From Zygnema cylindricum (Eukaryota; Streptophyta; Zygnematophyceae; Zygnematales; Zygnemataceae): 64,000 nucleotides of DNA. The position numbers were made by a program, and so were the translations under genes. Shown one piece after another: positions 26,999 through 39,864 of the stretch (position 1 is the first letter of the stretch; each line of letters starts with the position of its first letter). Under the pieces are notes generated by a model, which searched no databases, was not told the origin of the DNA, and saw only the letters and a program-made list of their open reading frames with translations. The stretch lies in contig JBBHKE010002104.1 in assembly GCA_037447655.1 (NCBI GenBank), positions 1 to 64,000 of the forward strand, written 5' to 3'.

Positions 26999-29100
26999 AC
27001 ACCTTGAATCGTTATTAGAGTATAGAAATTATTAGTGTAAAGAAAAATTAATGTCATTCATTCTAATTTAGAGCCTATAGGAGTAGGATTATTGGACGCC
27101 ATGATAAAAGATAGAGAGAGTCAAAACATTTGAATTGTGTGATCGAGATTGATAATTTCATTATGAAATGAGATCCTTTTATACAAAGTTACAAAATGCT
27201 AATTACTGTGGGTAGTACTGAACTACGCTACACAAAGTAGATTTGGGCGGCTACACAAAGACCAAATCTATTAGACAAAGTTGACCGACGAAAAGAAAAG
27301 GAAAGAATAAGACCAAAAGTACAATTACAAGACCGCACTTGAATAAGTGGAGTACGGTTTTGTTCACATAGGACAAATGAGACTAAAGTGGACGAGACCG
27401 CACTTGAATAAGTGGAGTACGGTCTTTGTTCTCGTAGGACAAAAGACTAAGTAAAACCAAAAACAACTACGTCATGCGGCAGGATAGTGAATTTTTCTTT
27501 TACAATGTATTGACAAAGTAATCCACTTTCAAGAAGAAATCTGCCCATGAATGAAATTAGTCGTTTTGACAAAGCTTTGACCTAACTAGCATTCCTTTTC
27601 GCCCCATGGATATCTTATGGATTTGGCCCATTGGGATCTGAATGAGGTCAATCTTTCCAAAGGTACAGTGGTGTTCAACGATTGGTCTTTTATGGCCGTA
27701 CAGATCAATCCTACGGCCATACGAAATAGATGGTGAAATGACCACTTTGGGGTTCCAAAGGGCCGAAGCCCCTTAGTAGTTAATTCCCACTAACAACAAA
27801 GATACCGGTCATTAAAATGTCAACAAAAATGTCGGTCGTTCAAAATGTGTGTCAGCTAACGTGTCAGTCTTTTTAAATGTCGGTCGTTATGGATGTCGGT
27901 CGGTTTTTTCCTCTCAGTTAACAAGTCGGTCGCCGTTTAAAAAGTCGGTAGGTTAAAATGTCGGCATATGGCATCGGTTGAGCGACGACGAATTTTGAAA
28001 CAAAGTTCGTCGAGATTCGTCGGCTTTTTTGTTCAACAAGTGAATCAACGCCCGTTAGACGGGCATGTACCCTGTCCAGTTTTTCATGCCCTTTTTCATG
28101 CCCGTTTTTCATGCCCTTTTTCATGCCCGTTTTTCATGCGCATTACAAAAACGAACACCAGTACCTTTTCCTGTAGTCGTTGTAGAGTCAGGGTGCGTCT
28201 CTATGTGCTTAAGTAAGGTTTTTTTTCTGTCGTTTTCGTGTAAAACTTAGAGCCGTACCGCGTAAGTTTCAACCGTACAATAAAATAGAAAAAAGGAAAA
28301 GTACATTTTGCGTCATCATCGAATTTAAAATGTACTACATCTTGTCGTCTTGTGTTCTTCGACCCACTTCGACGACAAAAAACGTCATCTTCAACCTTAT
28401 CTTTAAATACAGGGCCGATGTGTTTTAAAATTAAGGATTTCTATAAACAAATAGGAACACGTAATCGCACGTGTAATGTTTTGTTCAAAAAATTCAAACG
28501 GTTTCAAGCGACGTGGAAGTGTACACGATTCGCTATGTTTTGTCCGTTTTTGTTTAATAAGACAAAGAGAAGTACACAGTTTGTTTTGTTTTGTCCGTTT
28601 CCATCCGGTACGGATTTTTTTTTTGCAGGGGTCTCAAGGTTCCTATGCCATTTCACGTCGAGCCGACAATAGACGCAAAGTCAAAACGCATCTTCTTCAA
28701 CCGTGAAACGGCACAGGCTGGAGGGCGGTAGGTCTACAACGTCACGAAAAATCACAAGCAGTTACGAAAAATGACGTGGGTCATCACAGATTGTAGACGT
28801 TGACAGCCGTCACGGGCATTGTCGACGTATACAATCGTCACGCCCTAAGTGACAATTTCGTTTGGTACACATAGGGACACCCGAAATCCGGGTCCGCCGG
28901 ATCTGCGCTAAAAAACAAAAAAAACTCTAAGTTTGAAGTACATAGAGAACGCACCCTCAATTGACGGCAAAGTTACATTGTGCCACCGGTACGGCGCTCG
29001 CGGCAACGTTACATTGTGCCAGCTGTATGGCGGTTTGTCACGGTAACATTGTGCCACCGGTACGGCGGTCCGTACTGCGGACGGACAGAAAAAAAAAAAA
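26999..29100. other. intergenic DNA with short duplications
   Basis: A family A end, cactacaccttgaatcgttattag, starts at 26996 without a partner. A 65-bp tandem pair begins gaccgcacttgaataagtgg (27331 and 27396). Degenerate gtcggtcgtt words fill 27800-27965. A hairpin GCCCGTTAGACGGGC lies at 28049-28063, followed by five tandem copies of a tttttcatgccc-type unit (about 28080-28140). Frames of up to 106 codons near 28352-28672 have no recognised domain. Confidence 0.55.
28754..28917. repeat. ~165-bp direct repeat, copy 1 (second copy 29735-29883)
   Basis: Shared blocks include gacgttgacagcc, gggcattgt, acgtatacaatcgtcac, gtgacaatttcg and gaaatccggg..ccggat, in the same order and orientation in both copies about 980 bp apart. 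It may be a degraded LTR pair or a tandem segmental duplication; no TSD was found. Confidence 0.65.
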
Positions 29101-29226
29101 AACTAAAACAGACACAGCGCCTATATAAGGGTTTCCAGAAAGGAGACTGAAGGTCTATAATTAAACTAAAACAGGCATAGCGCCTATATAAGGGTTTCCA
29201 GAAAGGAGATTGAAGGTTTATAATTT
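29101..29226 (+). repeat. tandem 63-bp duplication carrying a TATA box
   Basis: Two near-identical 63-bp units start aactaaaaca at 29101 and 29164. Each contains GCGCCTATATAAGGGTTTCC. The same TATA-containing motif, preceded by the same gtgccaccggtacggc-type sequence, recurs near 57686-57710. The module resembles a core promoter carried by a dispersed repeat. Confidence 0.75.
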
Positions 29227-30340
29227 ATAGACTGATATATTGATTAGGGGTGTCTCCATGAAATTTTGGCTTTTGTTTTGTCTTTACGGACGAAATTTAA
29301 AATCTTTTGCCGTACAAAGAACGCAAGTCGACAAATGCACATTCGACGGCACGATAACTTTGTCGATTTCGATGGTTTGAATTATTTGTAAAATTCGTTT
29401 TCGTATGTTTTTTACGTTCCCGCGTTTTTCCAAAAACAAGAGCGTTTTACGCGTGCAACTCGGCGAGAAGATTCTCATGCGGCATTTAATTTGAACTTTT
29501 GAAGAAGATGCATTCTCTTTAATGCATTTATTTTTTTGCGATTTAATTTTCTCCTTTCCCCATTTTGCAATATATCTCTTTCAAAATTTGTATATTTTTT
29601 TTAGAAAAATCCTTGAAAATGGCTCTCAAACTCAAAACTACTCGAACTTTACAACGATTTGACAAAAAAATTCAATGGTTTTTCGGAAAAAATTAAAAAT
29701 TTCACAAAATAACAAAAAGCGACGCTTCAAAAAGCTACGAAAAATACGGTGCGGCAAGACAAGTTGTACACGTTGACAGCCTTCAGGGGCATTGTCAACG
29801 TATACAATCGTCACAAAGTTAAGTAACAATTTCGATTAAATACATGTCCTGAAATCCGGGCCACCGGATTTGCGGTTAAAAATATAGTAAGTAGTTTGCT
29901 AAGTTACAAGTACATGGGGCCGTACCCTAAGCCTGTGAACCCTTAGTAACCGAGACGTACGGATGTAAATTTGTTTTTGGGAAGGATTCTCCTTAATTAG
30001 TTTTGTGTGCGTTCCAATGTCCGAAAATGAAAATCGTTACTTAATTTTGTGACGGTTGTAGACGCTACATAAATTTGTGATGATTTAACACCAGTAAAAT
30101 TCGGTTTTTTGCAGAGTTGTTCAAACCGTTTAGTGCGAACGATTCAATCGTGACGAATTATACGTAGCGAACGCATTGAACAATTTGGAAAATCGTTAAA
30201 ATCGTTAATGAATTCTCATCCGTACTATTCCATACATGTAAAAAAATGAATTTTACATATAGCGCAGTTTGTAAGTATTCCGTTAAATGAGCGCGAAGCA
30301 ATTTTAAATATTTAAATATGTACAACACTTTATGTGTTTA

Positions 30341-30430
30341 GCGGGATTTCTTCATCGACTGGTAGCGGACAATTGCAAATCAAGCTATTGCGAAATGGCG
30401 TAGTCCAGGTTCAAATCTCGGCTAACGCAA
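30341..30430 (+). other. tRNA-like sequence (pseudogene or SINE head)
   Basis: It contains an A-box-like ctggtagcgg and a good B-box, GGTTCAAATC, about 55 bases later. A run of seven T follows immediately (30431-30437), as in a Pol III terminator. The T-stem pairs at only three to four of five positions, and no full cloverleaf could be drawn by eye, so a functional tRNA is unlikely. Confidence 0.35.
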
Positions 30431-30999
30431 TTTTTTTGTCAAAGTCCGTCTGTCTGATAGGCAGCCATGGCCGCCTTTTCTCTCTCTATCTCTCAGACAG
30501 CATACGACTGCCAAGGCGGCTTCTTTAAAAAAAAAATGAAGAAGACGTTCGTACAGTTTTCAAACTTACCACGCGCAAATAGTGTGACATTTCAACGTCT
30601 CTTTTCGAAAATGTCCGTACATTTTCAATAAAAATTGCGTATATGTTCCGTGAAATTCCTGTTCAGTTTACTGGACGGAAAGTACTAATAAATGCGACGT
30701 ATGCTTTCGTCAAATTCCGTACATTCCCGTAAAAAACCGTATATTTTTACGGAGAATACTGTATTTTTCTTGTAAATTGTCTGTTCGGTTTACCGGAGAG
30801 AAAGTACATCGCGTTATTTTGCGATTTTTTTAACAGCCACATATTATACGTAGAAATCGGAAAAATCGGAAAAATTGAAAAACTCGCACAATTTGAACAA
30901 CAACGGTTTTTTGTGACATTGTAAACGTCTATTTTTTTGTAACATTGTATATGTCTACAATTCTGTGACATTGTGACTTCATGTTCACTCGTGAGTCCC

Positions 31000-31225
31000 T
31001 CTCCCTCTCCCTCTCCCTCTCCCTCTCCCTCTCCCTTCGTGTTCTCTTTGTGATTATGCCATTCATTTTGTGATTTGTGCTCGGTATCCTCCTGCTATAC
31101 TTGAGTCGTGTCAACCTGTGAATGGTTACAGAGACAGGTCTCTGTTAGCGTGCAATGGGCGATCGCGACTTTCAAACCTGATGTATCCTAATCACAGACG
31201 TAGGCACAAAACCAGGTGAGCTATG
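31000..31225 (-). mobile_element. candidate tRNA-derived SINE with (GGGAGA)n tail
   Basis: On the minus strand, TAGCTCACCTGG (A-box-like) is followed about 27 bases later by AGGTTTGAAAGTC (B-box-like). About 120 bases downstream the sequence ends in a (GGGAGA)n simple repeat (plus strand ctccct, about 30995-31036). Head, body and simple-repeat tail fit a SINE. No TSD was identified, so the call is tentative. Confidence 0.3.
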
Positions 31226-31920
31226 CAAGTATACAGCAGAGCATTGCTAAAATAACAACAGACAACATAGCTTAAAGCGACGCCTCTCTCTCGGAAGTGT
31301 TTTTAAACAACCCTTAGGTATTCCTTGCTGATATGGATGCTGATTTGGTGGATAAGCAACATGATGTGGCTTGGGAGGTGCAGTTATTTTAATTTTCTTT
31401 TTCTTTTTCTTTTTTCTTATGATGTCCAAATATATGTTTTCTCAGAATTTACGCTTGAAAGATTGGTCGAAAGTCGAAAAGTGGTTGGGTACAACATCAC
31501 AAACAATCTAAAAGATGCCATTTTTATACAAACAGATTTAATTATAGGATGCATCAATATTGAATTCTTGCATTGGGTCAGAGAAAAGAGGTCCGATTTA
31601 TTAACTGTCTGCGTAATACTTTTACAGAAAAATGAATAAACTAAAATTAATCCCTGTTTTCCTAGTATCTAGGTTCCTCGTACATTTCGAATTTGGCATT
31701 CAGAAGAGGAATATTTCTACATGTTTTGTTTTTGTCCTTTTCCTGATTTGGCATTATTTGGATAATGATGCTCATGATGATAATGACTATCGTCATTCCA
31801 CAAACTTGTGAAATGTGCGAAAATGACTTAAAACCTGAAATTAACATGCACGAACAAGAATCCTAGAAAATCCTAAAAAATAACTGGAAGGAGAAAAAAA
31901 AGAAAAACGTTTAACCCCTT

Positions 31921-34900
31921 TTAGGATGAATCTAAATTTATATTATCACAAAGCATAGAATCTCGACAATTCGCGTGTTTGAAGCCATATCTCATTCTCT
32001 CAATATCGCCAGTAAATGTCGACTTTAGTGTGCCCACAAAAACTGTACTAAGACTACAAATTATTTTTTCCATAGTGGTTAACAAGAGACTTGTAGTATT
32101 GAAGTTTGCGTCTCTTAAAGGTTTCATCCATTTCACGTTTTCGTCTTCCATGTTAAGTCGCACCACACGAACATTTGTACTATTCGCAAATTCTTTCGAA
32201 ATGGTGTCCATCTGAAAATTAAGAAAAAGTGTAAAAAAATGAGTTTGTTTGTGTTTCTTCTTTTTGTGCCAGGGACCTGTCCCTTGTTTAATTAATCCAT
32301 TAATAAATAGTGTAGGTGGATCTACAATCTACTTGTCCATATTGTCCCCCTAACTAGCAAACAAGCAAATTCTTAATTTTTTATTTCCCACATTAGCTGC
32401 TCTTCATGTACTAAATAAACTCAGCTATTAAAAACAAAATGGTTTTTGATTACTTGAGAATTAGTGTGGTCCAAATGTTTAGCAAGGGATGAAGTAAAGT
32501 AAAAATGTGATCTTTCCTATGTGGCTCAAATTCTTAAAAAAAACCAATTTGTTGAGTTTCAAAAAAAAACGTCTAATTTTACCTGCTAGCTAAATATACA
32601 ACTTCGATGACATCAAAATCGTCCAAGAAAAGAAAAATTTCCAGCACAATCATAACTTTGAAGTTTACAAGATAGAATCCCAAGCCCAAAAATCTCCTTA
32701 ACGCTTCAAACCTCCTACATGAGCGAAACAATGACCTCATAACCCTCAAACATCTTTAAAATTGACCCTTGGTAAAGCCTCAAAAGGGATATTGAAATTC
32801 AAATATGATGCTTTGTATTCTCACCTCTTCTGCTTTTGTGTTCGTCGCCAAAAACATAACACTGATATTGTATATCCTCAACTTCTCTTTTAGACAAAAA
32901 ATGATTTCGCTTATTGGTCGGAAACATCCGTTTCTTGGATCCGAGCACCAATGTTCAAAGTCACCTCTTCGAAGATGAACACCCATAAAAGGCTCATTTT
33001 TAAAAAATTCTTGAACATATAACTTTCCAGCTTCAATAGTTGCTTTATGGGGTTGTACTGCAAGTTTACTTGTACATTTGGGAGAGCGTACAAATGGGGC
33101 GTCCCAAGGAGCTCCTTGAGTTATCCCTATAATATTAGATAAGAAAAGTTCACCAATAAAAAGTACCTTCCCAGTCAATTTTTTTAAAACAAGGTCTGCC
33201 TGTTCCCTGGTTGGAAATGGGAATGGCGAAATTTCGGCTAGAAGTTCTGGCTGAAACTGAATGGTTTTCCAACTTTTATAATTTAAACCGTAAGGTATTG
33301 TTATATTCTTAACTCCGCAGGTTTTTAGTCTTAAACAGTAGACTTGGTCTACGATAACTGGATGACCATGACGTTCCATGTATTCTTCCGATGATATTGC
33401 GCTTCGTTCTCCATAGCATTCTCGAACATGATCGATGTCAAATGTCAGGTGTCGATCAAAATGGTCTTGAACTTCGTTTTTATTAGTACTAAAAATTAGA
33501 GTTCGATTAAGATAACCGGCAAAGATAAGAGCATTCCGATAACATGCAATTCGATTGCTTATCTGTGTCATTATAAGCAACAAAAAAATCATAATAAAAA
33601 CAGCAGAAAAAAGGAAGAAGTTATAAGACTGTAACCACACATTGTAACAACACGTTACAACACAGTATTGAAAGTATAAATAAGGCATTCTTGAAAAGGA
33701 AAATATATGTTTTTGAGATTTTTTTTAAAAAAGCCAAAACAAACCGTGATACTATAAGGTGCCCCAAAAAAAAAGATTTTTGGTCATGGATCGTGGTACA
33801 CCAAAGTACAAAACAGTAAACCGCGAATCGCTATTAGCGTAAAGAAATAAATAGCGCAAGAAAATAATTAGAGTTATTAACGCTAATTGGGAATTTGGGT
33901 ATTTTCAAAGAAATCATTTACTCTAATTTAAAATTCAAAATAGAACTAATAATTCTATTTGAGAATTTGGGCAAGAATTTGGGGGCACCGAATTAGCGTC
34001 ACTGACGCTAATTGCGATTTGCGGTGGTCGTAAATTTCTGGATTTTGGAGTACTTCACACGTACTTTTCTTTTCTTTGTGCGTCTTTTGAGTTTCACGCG
34101 ATGCTTAATTTAAATGGTATTTAATTTCTATTTTGCTCCTATTTGATGTACTTAAATACTTTATTTGTACTTTATGTGATGTTCTATACTACAACTTGTA
34201 CTTGAACTGCATGCATATGTACTTTTCCTATTTACATTGATAAATACAAGTCAAAATGGTAACCAAATGATTTTGGCTACGTGAAAATATAACTGCCGGT
34301 TAGTTCAAATAACCGGGAAAGAGAAAATTATTTTGAACCGCCAACTGCGTTTAAATACTGTGCTGTTACCGCAACCTAGCATGCTCTTAAATGAGCTATC
34401 TATACACGAAAGGTAAGCAATAAAAAAATCACAAATCTCTGACCAACAAGAAATCACAAATCAGAATACAACCTTAGACTTATTCAGGTAAAAGACACAG
34501 TAGATAGAAAACACCATCGAGTTGTGCATTGTAATGCCATGAATTTGTAATCAACCAAGGAAAGCAACATTATATTGAAGAAGACGGAAAAACTTAAGAA
34601 TAAAGAAGGAAAAATTGGAAAAATTGGTCTTACCCTCCCATAGGCACATCGCATCACAAAGTATTTTTCTTCTTGTGGGATCCAAGACATATTATAATCC
34701 GCTTGATACCCATCTGCCCACTCTTTCCTATACAGCTTTGACGAGCACCTAAAGGAACATACAAGAAAATAAAGAAATAAGAATAAGACGAAAAACAAGT
34801 ACCAGTTAGACGAGAAGTGTAATTTAGCGATTCCAATATAATGATCAGCAGACATGGGAAGTGTTAAGACAAATGAGCAGTCGAGAATTTCTAATCGGAC

Positions 34901-37900
34901 CAAAGAAAGGGAAGGTGTTAAGATGATGGTTGTGGCCGTTGCCATTTTTAAAGAGGAAAAACAACAGAGATAAGTGGAAAATGTTATTTTTTGAATGTGA
35001 GATTGACTTAATCACATTTGAAATTCTAAAATATAATCGAACAAGCAGAAATTCAACAGAAAAATATAGAAATTGAGTGAGCTTATATTGGTCGTAAGAG
35101 ATGAAATAAGAATAATTAGCCGTAAAAGATGAAATACAGAGCAAGAATTGCAAATCATAGATTAGTAACCATCAAAACAAAAATCCTTGCGTAAAATAGA
35201 CACACGGAGTAACAAGGCCCTTTATGACTAGCAAATCATGAAAGAAACGTGATGAAATCTAGCTAAACTAATTTATAACGGAAAATATAACGAAGGACTT
35301 GCAAATTAGGAAACAACCGACAAAACGGAACATGGACATGATACATAGGACATAGGACTTGTGCTAAAAGACATGAGCACAAAGCCTAAGAAACATTACA
35401 TAATACATGCTCCCCCAAGTTTCAGTTTTGACCGACGACAAGTCTGAAACATAGAAAACGGAATGACAGCATATACACTGCAAACACACAGAAAAACTCT
35501 TTCTTTTCAAGAAAAATCGGATTATGGTCTTTCGGAAAGCTAGAACGCGGGATTTCTAACAATTTCGGAATTGGAAAAACAATTTCGGAATTGGAAAATC
35601 AATTTCGGAATTGGAAAAAAGGCAAATGAAACTAGCTAAATAGTGATCAATGGAATGTAACTGAACAGAAAATAACACGGAGAGAAAAACCACCATAGAC
35701 GAACAATTAAGAAAAAAATGGACACAATTTGAAAAATAACGTAACTAAAACAGAATGGAACGAAAATTCCCCAGCAATTTTACCAGAATGTTTGGGACAC
35801 TGAAAACGAAAATCCATAAAATCGGACATCACAAAAAGAATAATAAAATGACATTGATTGACAAAAAACTACTTGAAAAACATCAAAATCTTAACATGGA
35901 AGCGAAAAGAACAGAAGGAAAGGATTAAAAGAAAGAAAATGAAACAAAACGGAAAGTAACATGACAGGATCGAATAAGAAAAGGGAGTACGAAACTGGCA
36001 CAGGACGAATGTACATAAAGGAAAAGGACAAAACGAGACAAAAAGGGATGAAAAAGACCAGAAAAGTGCTGAACTGAACAGAATAGATAGAACGGAACAA
36101 AACTGAACAAAACGGAACAAAACAGAACAGAACTGAAAAGATAAAAATACGAACGGTAAACACATGGAAAGGGGTCGTGAAAGGGGAAAAACCGTACGAT
36201 TCATTGGACGACACTTCTTCGAGAATTCTCCTCTCCACAGGGACCTGAAAAATGGGGTAAAATATTTGGGGAAGAAAAGGGTATATAATGAGTGAGTTAT
36301 GGGGGGGAGGAAACATGGAGGGGAGAGGGAGAACAGAGAAATGAGGAAGGAAGGGAAGAGGGGCGGGGAGAGAGGGGGCAGGGATAAGGTGGAAGACGGC
36401 AGAGAGGGAGGGAGGAGTAGGGGGGGGGGGGGACGGGGATGGGGAATAGATAGGGGTAGGAGGAGAAAGGGAAAGGGGGGTGGGGGAAGGGAGGGAGAGA
36501 GAGAGAGGGAGATGGGAAGAGAATGTGAGAGAATCAGATGAGGGAAGAGAGCAAGAGAAATTTGAGGAGGGAAGAGGATGGGTGAGAGAATAAGCGGGGG
36601 TGGTGGCGGAGGGGGGCAGAGAGGGAGGGAGGGCGGACAAGGGGGAGGAGGAAAAGAGGGAATGAGGAGGAAGGGAGGAAAGAGGTACGGAGCGGGAGGA
36701 GTGAGGGAGAGAGAGAGGGAGAGAGGAAGGACGAAGAGTCGGAGGGAGGGAGGGAAGAAGGGAGGGAGAGAAGGAGAGCGGGAGGGGGGGATAGAGGGAG
36801 AGGAGAGAGAGAAAAGGGGAGAGAAAAGGGGAGAGAAAAGGGGAGAGAAAAGGGGGGAGGAATCGAAGGAGGGGGGATGGGAGGAAGAGAGGGAGGGCGG
36901 GAGGAGGGGGGGAGGGAGAAAGGCTGGGTGAGAGGAAGTGGAAAAGGGAGAGGAAATAGAGAGGGGAGTGAGAATGAAATGGATGGAAAGGGGGGAGGAG
37001 GGAGGGAGGAACGCCGAGTGGTTGGGTGGGAGGGAGAGAGAGGGGGAAGAGGGGAGGGAGAGGGGGAGGGGGAGGGGGGGGGGGAAAAGGGGGAGAAAGG
37101 AGAGAAAGGAGATAAAAAGGTGGGGGAGGAGGTGAGGGGAGGAAGAGAAGAGAAAGGGAGAGAGGGGGTATTTTGAGAGAGGTAGAGAGAGAGGTGCTGG
37201 GAGAGGGTTGGGGAGGGGAAGAAGGAGAGGGGTGGGCGGGCTATTGAAGGGAGAGAGATGGAGAGAGATGGAGAGGAGAGGGTGAGAGGGAAAGGGAGAG
37301 AGAAGGAGAGAATGGGAGAAGGGAGAGTGAGAGATAGAGAGAGAGGGGGGGAGAGATAGCTAGAGAGACAAGGGAGGAGAGAGAGAGAGAGGGAGGGAAA
37401 ATACAATGAAGCACATTAGGATTTCTTCGATGTTTTGCTGAAGTTTCTGTATCCAAAGTTAACTTTGAATCTGTTCACCATGGTGCTTAAATTTTTAAAA
37501 ATAGTTTCTTTCGATCATTCATTTTTATTTTATTTTACTTGAAGATATTTAGATTTGGCAGGAAAAATAAATAAGTCCAGCACCGAATTGTGGGAAAATT
37601 TCAAATATGACCTTACTCACAATTTCGCGGTCACTTTGAAATTTACGCTCCAATTTAACCCCATTTGCAGCTTTTAAATATTGTTTTCCAGATAAAACCT
37701 GATTATTATTATCGTATTTTTTAGCAAAAGACAAATCGGTTTCTTCCCCAATTTCAATTTTTCTGTCTCTATTTTCAAGTCTGGATTTTCTAGATGCTTG
37801 AACATCTACTTTTTTCCACTCCCAATTTCTTTCTCCTCCTAGTCCATTTCCTATTTTTTTTATCCCATTTTTTTCCCCAATTTTATTTACCACTCCATTT

Positions 37901-37959
37901 ATTGCGGAAATAACTGTAAGTGCTTTTAAAATTAAAGAAAAAACCGAGGCCCCCGCCAT
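31921..37959 (-). CDS. GDP-fucose O-fucosyltransferase-like glycosyltransferase, 6 exons
   Basis: Exons on the minus strand are 37959-37621, 36244-36151, 34890-34803, 34748-34634, 33562-32825 and 32211-31921. All introns are GT-AG, and phases 0, 1, 2, 0, 0 match at every junction, giving 554 residues and a TAA stop. Residues 5-24 (SVFSLILKALTVISAINGVV) form a hydrophobic signal-anchor, predicting a type II Golgi/ER protein with a charged stem. The O-FucT fold begins near residue 213 (ISNRIACYRNALIFAGYLNRT). The donor-binding motif HLRRGDF is at 408-414, followed by a Cys-rich stretch, a FLATNT strand and, in the last exon, STFTGDIERMRYG (about 522-534), all family hallmarks. Such enzymes transfer fucose from GDP-fucose, but the acceptor cannot be inferred. 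A pyrimidine tract ending tttctag directly precedes the ATG, so an additional upstream (UTR) exon is possible. The family is secure; the exact clade is not. Confidence 0.82.
33818..34025. mobile_element. MITE family A copy in the glycosyltransferase intron 4
   Basis: The ends aaccgcgaatcgctattagcg and cgctaattgcgatttgcggtgg are diverged family A TIRs. It lies in the intron between exons 4 and 5 and does not touch either splice site. Confidence 0.6.
35555..35620. repeat. 20-bp tandem repeat (aatttcggaattggaaaa)n
   Basis: Three near-perfect copies of aatttcggaattggaaaa-type units lie in the intron between exons 2 and 3 of the glycosyltransferase gene. Confidence 0.85.
36262..37400 (-). repeat. 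1.1-kb GA-rich (sense CT-rich) tract in glycosyltransferase intron 1
   Basis: The plus strand is almost pure purine (gggaggg, gagagag, and aaaggggagag tandem units at 36812-36860). Because the gene is on the minus strand, the transcript carries a pyrimidine tract directly before the exon 2 acceptor. Frames of up to 290 codons in this block are low-complexity artefacts. Confidence 0.95.
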
Positions 37960-39202
37960 CTAGAAAGATACTAGTCCAAGAAAATAGAAGAAGAAAAAAA
38001 GAAAAAACAAGGAAGAATAAAAAGGGAAGAAGAAAAAAATGAAAAACAGGGAAGAAGAAAAAGGGGAGAAAAAAAAACTAAATTTGGACGAGTATAACGA
38101 ATGCTTGTGGAATACAAACTTTCAAAAACTGAAATCCCATTCGTATTTTAAAAGAAAAAAAGTACATCGTTCGCCATCCGTACAGGTCACACCAATCGTA
38201 CGTATGGGCTAACGTCCGTACATAACGACAAATCCTACGTACACTTTTCGGTCCCTTCTGACGACAAAGGCGAATTCTGTGGGAGAAATCCCGCGGATTT
38301 GGTTACACAAAACGACAAAATACAGATGCTGGTACTTGACAGGGAATCCAGCAACCCAGAATCTGATAGGAAATCTACTATTCCTTTTTTGTCTTTTCTG
38401 GGGCATTTGACCCATTTGGCCTCCAAAGATGTCATTTATAACGTCGTTTTACAAAATGCGATGACCAGGGAAAATAGATCCGCAAAAAAACATTTATTGG
38501 GATAGGCGCCGGAAATCGGGTGGCCGCGATATTCTGTTACACGTGTAACAAACGGGCAAATCTAGAAAACAGGAAAAGCGAAATCTGCCCGTGAAAATTT
38601 AAAAAAACTTTTATACTCGTCGCAAAATGGAAAATGATTCGCCCAATCTGGAAATCGATCCACAAGAAAAAAACCTGAGACGCGTAATAAAACAGCCAGG
38701 AACAGCCGCCGTATATGTTTTCTTTAAAAAAATTGTTATTTCCGTACCTTTATTCCACGTTGTTTGTGTTTACCACGTGGCGAATCGGATGGCCAAAAGT
38801 ATGACTCGATCATCCCATGGACGCAAAAAATCGGTCATCGCTAAATCGACCTATAAACCCTAAAAACCCTAAAAAACCCTTAAAAACCACTTTGGGACCG
38901 CAAATGGCCCCAAACCCTTAGGCATTGCGCCCCATTGGGTCATAGAATGCTCGTTTCCGGTTCATATTTTTAGGGAATTGCTAATCACAGAGACGATTTT
39001 TGCTGCGCGCAGATAGTTGTCAGAAATTGTACATTTGAAGTACAGTTTCGTACAGGCTACGTACCTTTGATTTTAGATTTGACGGTCAATCCGTCGAACA
39101 ACTTTGACTGGCGAAATATTGTAACGGCGGTTAAAAAACTGTCGCGCTTGCGAACGTCGACCGTCATAAAAAAAAACAATTCACACAGCCGGCGCAGTTT
39201 TA
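37960..39202. other. upstream flank of the glycosyltransferase gene; TE debris
   Basis: The plus strand at 37975-38080 is purine-rich (a sense pyrimidine leader for the minus gene). Degenerate CCCTAAA-type words lie at 38858-38890. From about 38975, gggaattgctaatcacagagacg... begins a repeat whose inverted relative is at 57740-57960. Open frames of 60-78 codons are unsupported. Confidence 0.5.
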
Positions 39203-39864
39203 CTGTAACAAAACTGCGGCAGCCACATATAAATAAAGGGAATTGATCATGACAGTGACTGTTTTGGTTGCGCACAGTCACTTACGTCATTTTGTCAAAA
39301 AACGTACATTTGAAGTACACATTGGTACAAATAAAGTACCGTCGAGTATAAATTTGACGGTCAATCGGTTGGACATCTTTGACTTTCATAATATTGTTTC
39401 AACCGCTTAAAATTTTGCCGCGCTTGCGAACGTCGACCGTCATAATAAAATTAGCAATTCACACGGCCGGCGAGCGTTTACGGTAACAAAACTGCGGCGA
39501 CCACATGTAAATAAAATGGTTGCAGACAGTAACTTTTTGTCGTTATGTGAGCTCCACGGTGATAGCACTTAGCCGCAAAATTGAAATTGAATCGTCTAAG
39601 TGTTACATTGAACTTAGACGCAAAGTGAAACGAAACCTATTGAAACTGAAAGTACTATAAGTCTCGTACGGAAATATTATAACGCACGAAACGAAATAAA
39701 CTTTTATAATAAAACGAACCGGCGTAAAAATATCATTTGAAATTAAATGAATTAAATGAGCGTCGTCACGCGCGACGAAATCGAGCCACGCTATTTACGA
39801 ATCAACATACTTACAATGACAAGATCGTAGCAGGATTGGCCGTACAAAGGTATTGCCACTTTGT

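Larger units (their letters stand above)
29227..31920. other. intergenic DNA; possible tRNA-like or SINE remnants
   Basis: No protein-coding gene is supported; the 104-codon plus frame at 31325-31639 lacks a domain. A degraded tRNA-like segment lies at 30341-30430 (plus) and a SINE-like head at 31130-31225 (minus); see separate entries. The second copy of the 165-bp direct repeat is at 29735-29883. Confidence 0.5.

Noticed and set aside
33565-33688. N-terminal membrane segment encoded immediately upstream of the O-FucT exon as the true start
   Set aside because: A strong acceptor (tttttttgttgcttataatgacacag) precedes ATAAGC at 33562 and joins in phase with exon 4, so the hydrophobic stretch is intron.
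35891-37406. Minus frames of 249 and 290 codons rich in Ser/Pro and plus frames rich in Gly/Arg/Glu
   Set aside because: They arise from the GA/CT tract in the glycosyltransferase intron 1. Only 36151-36244 is a real exon.
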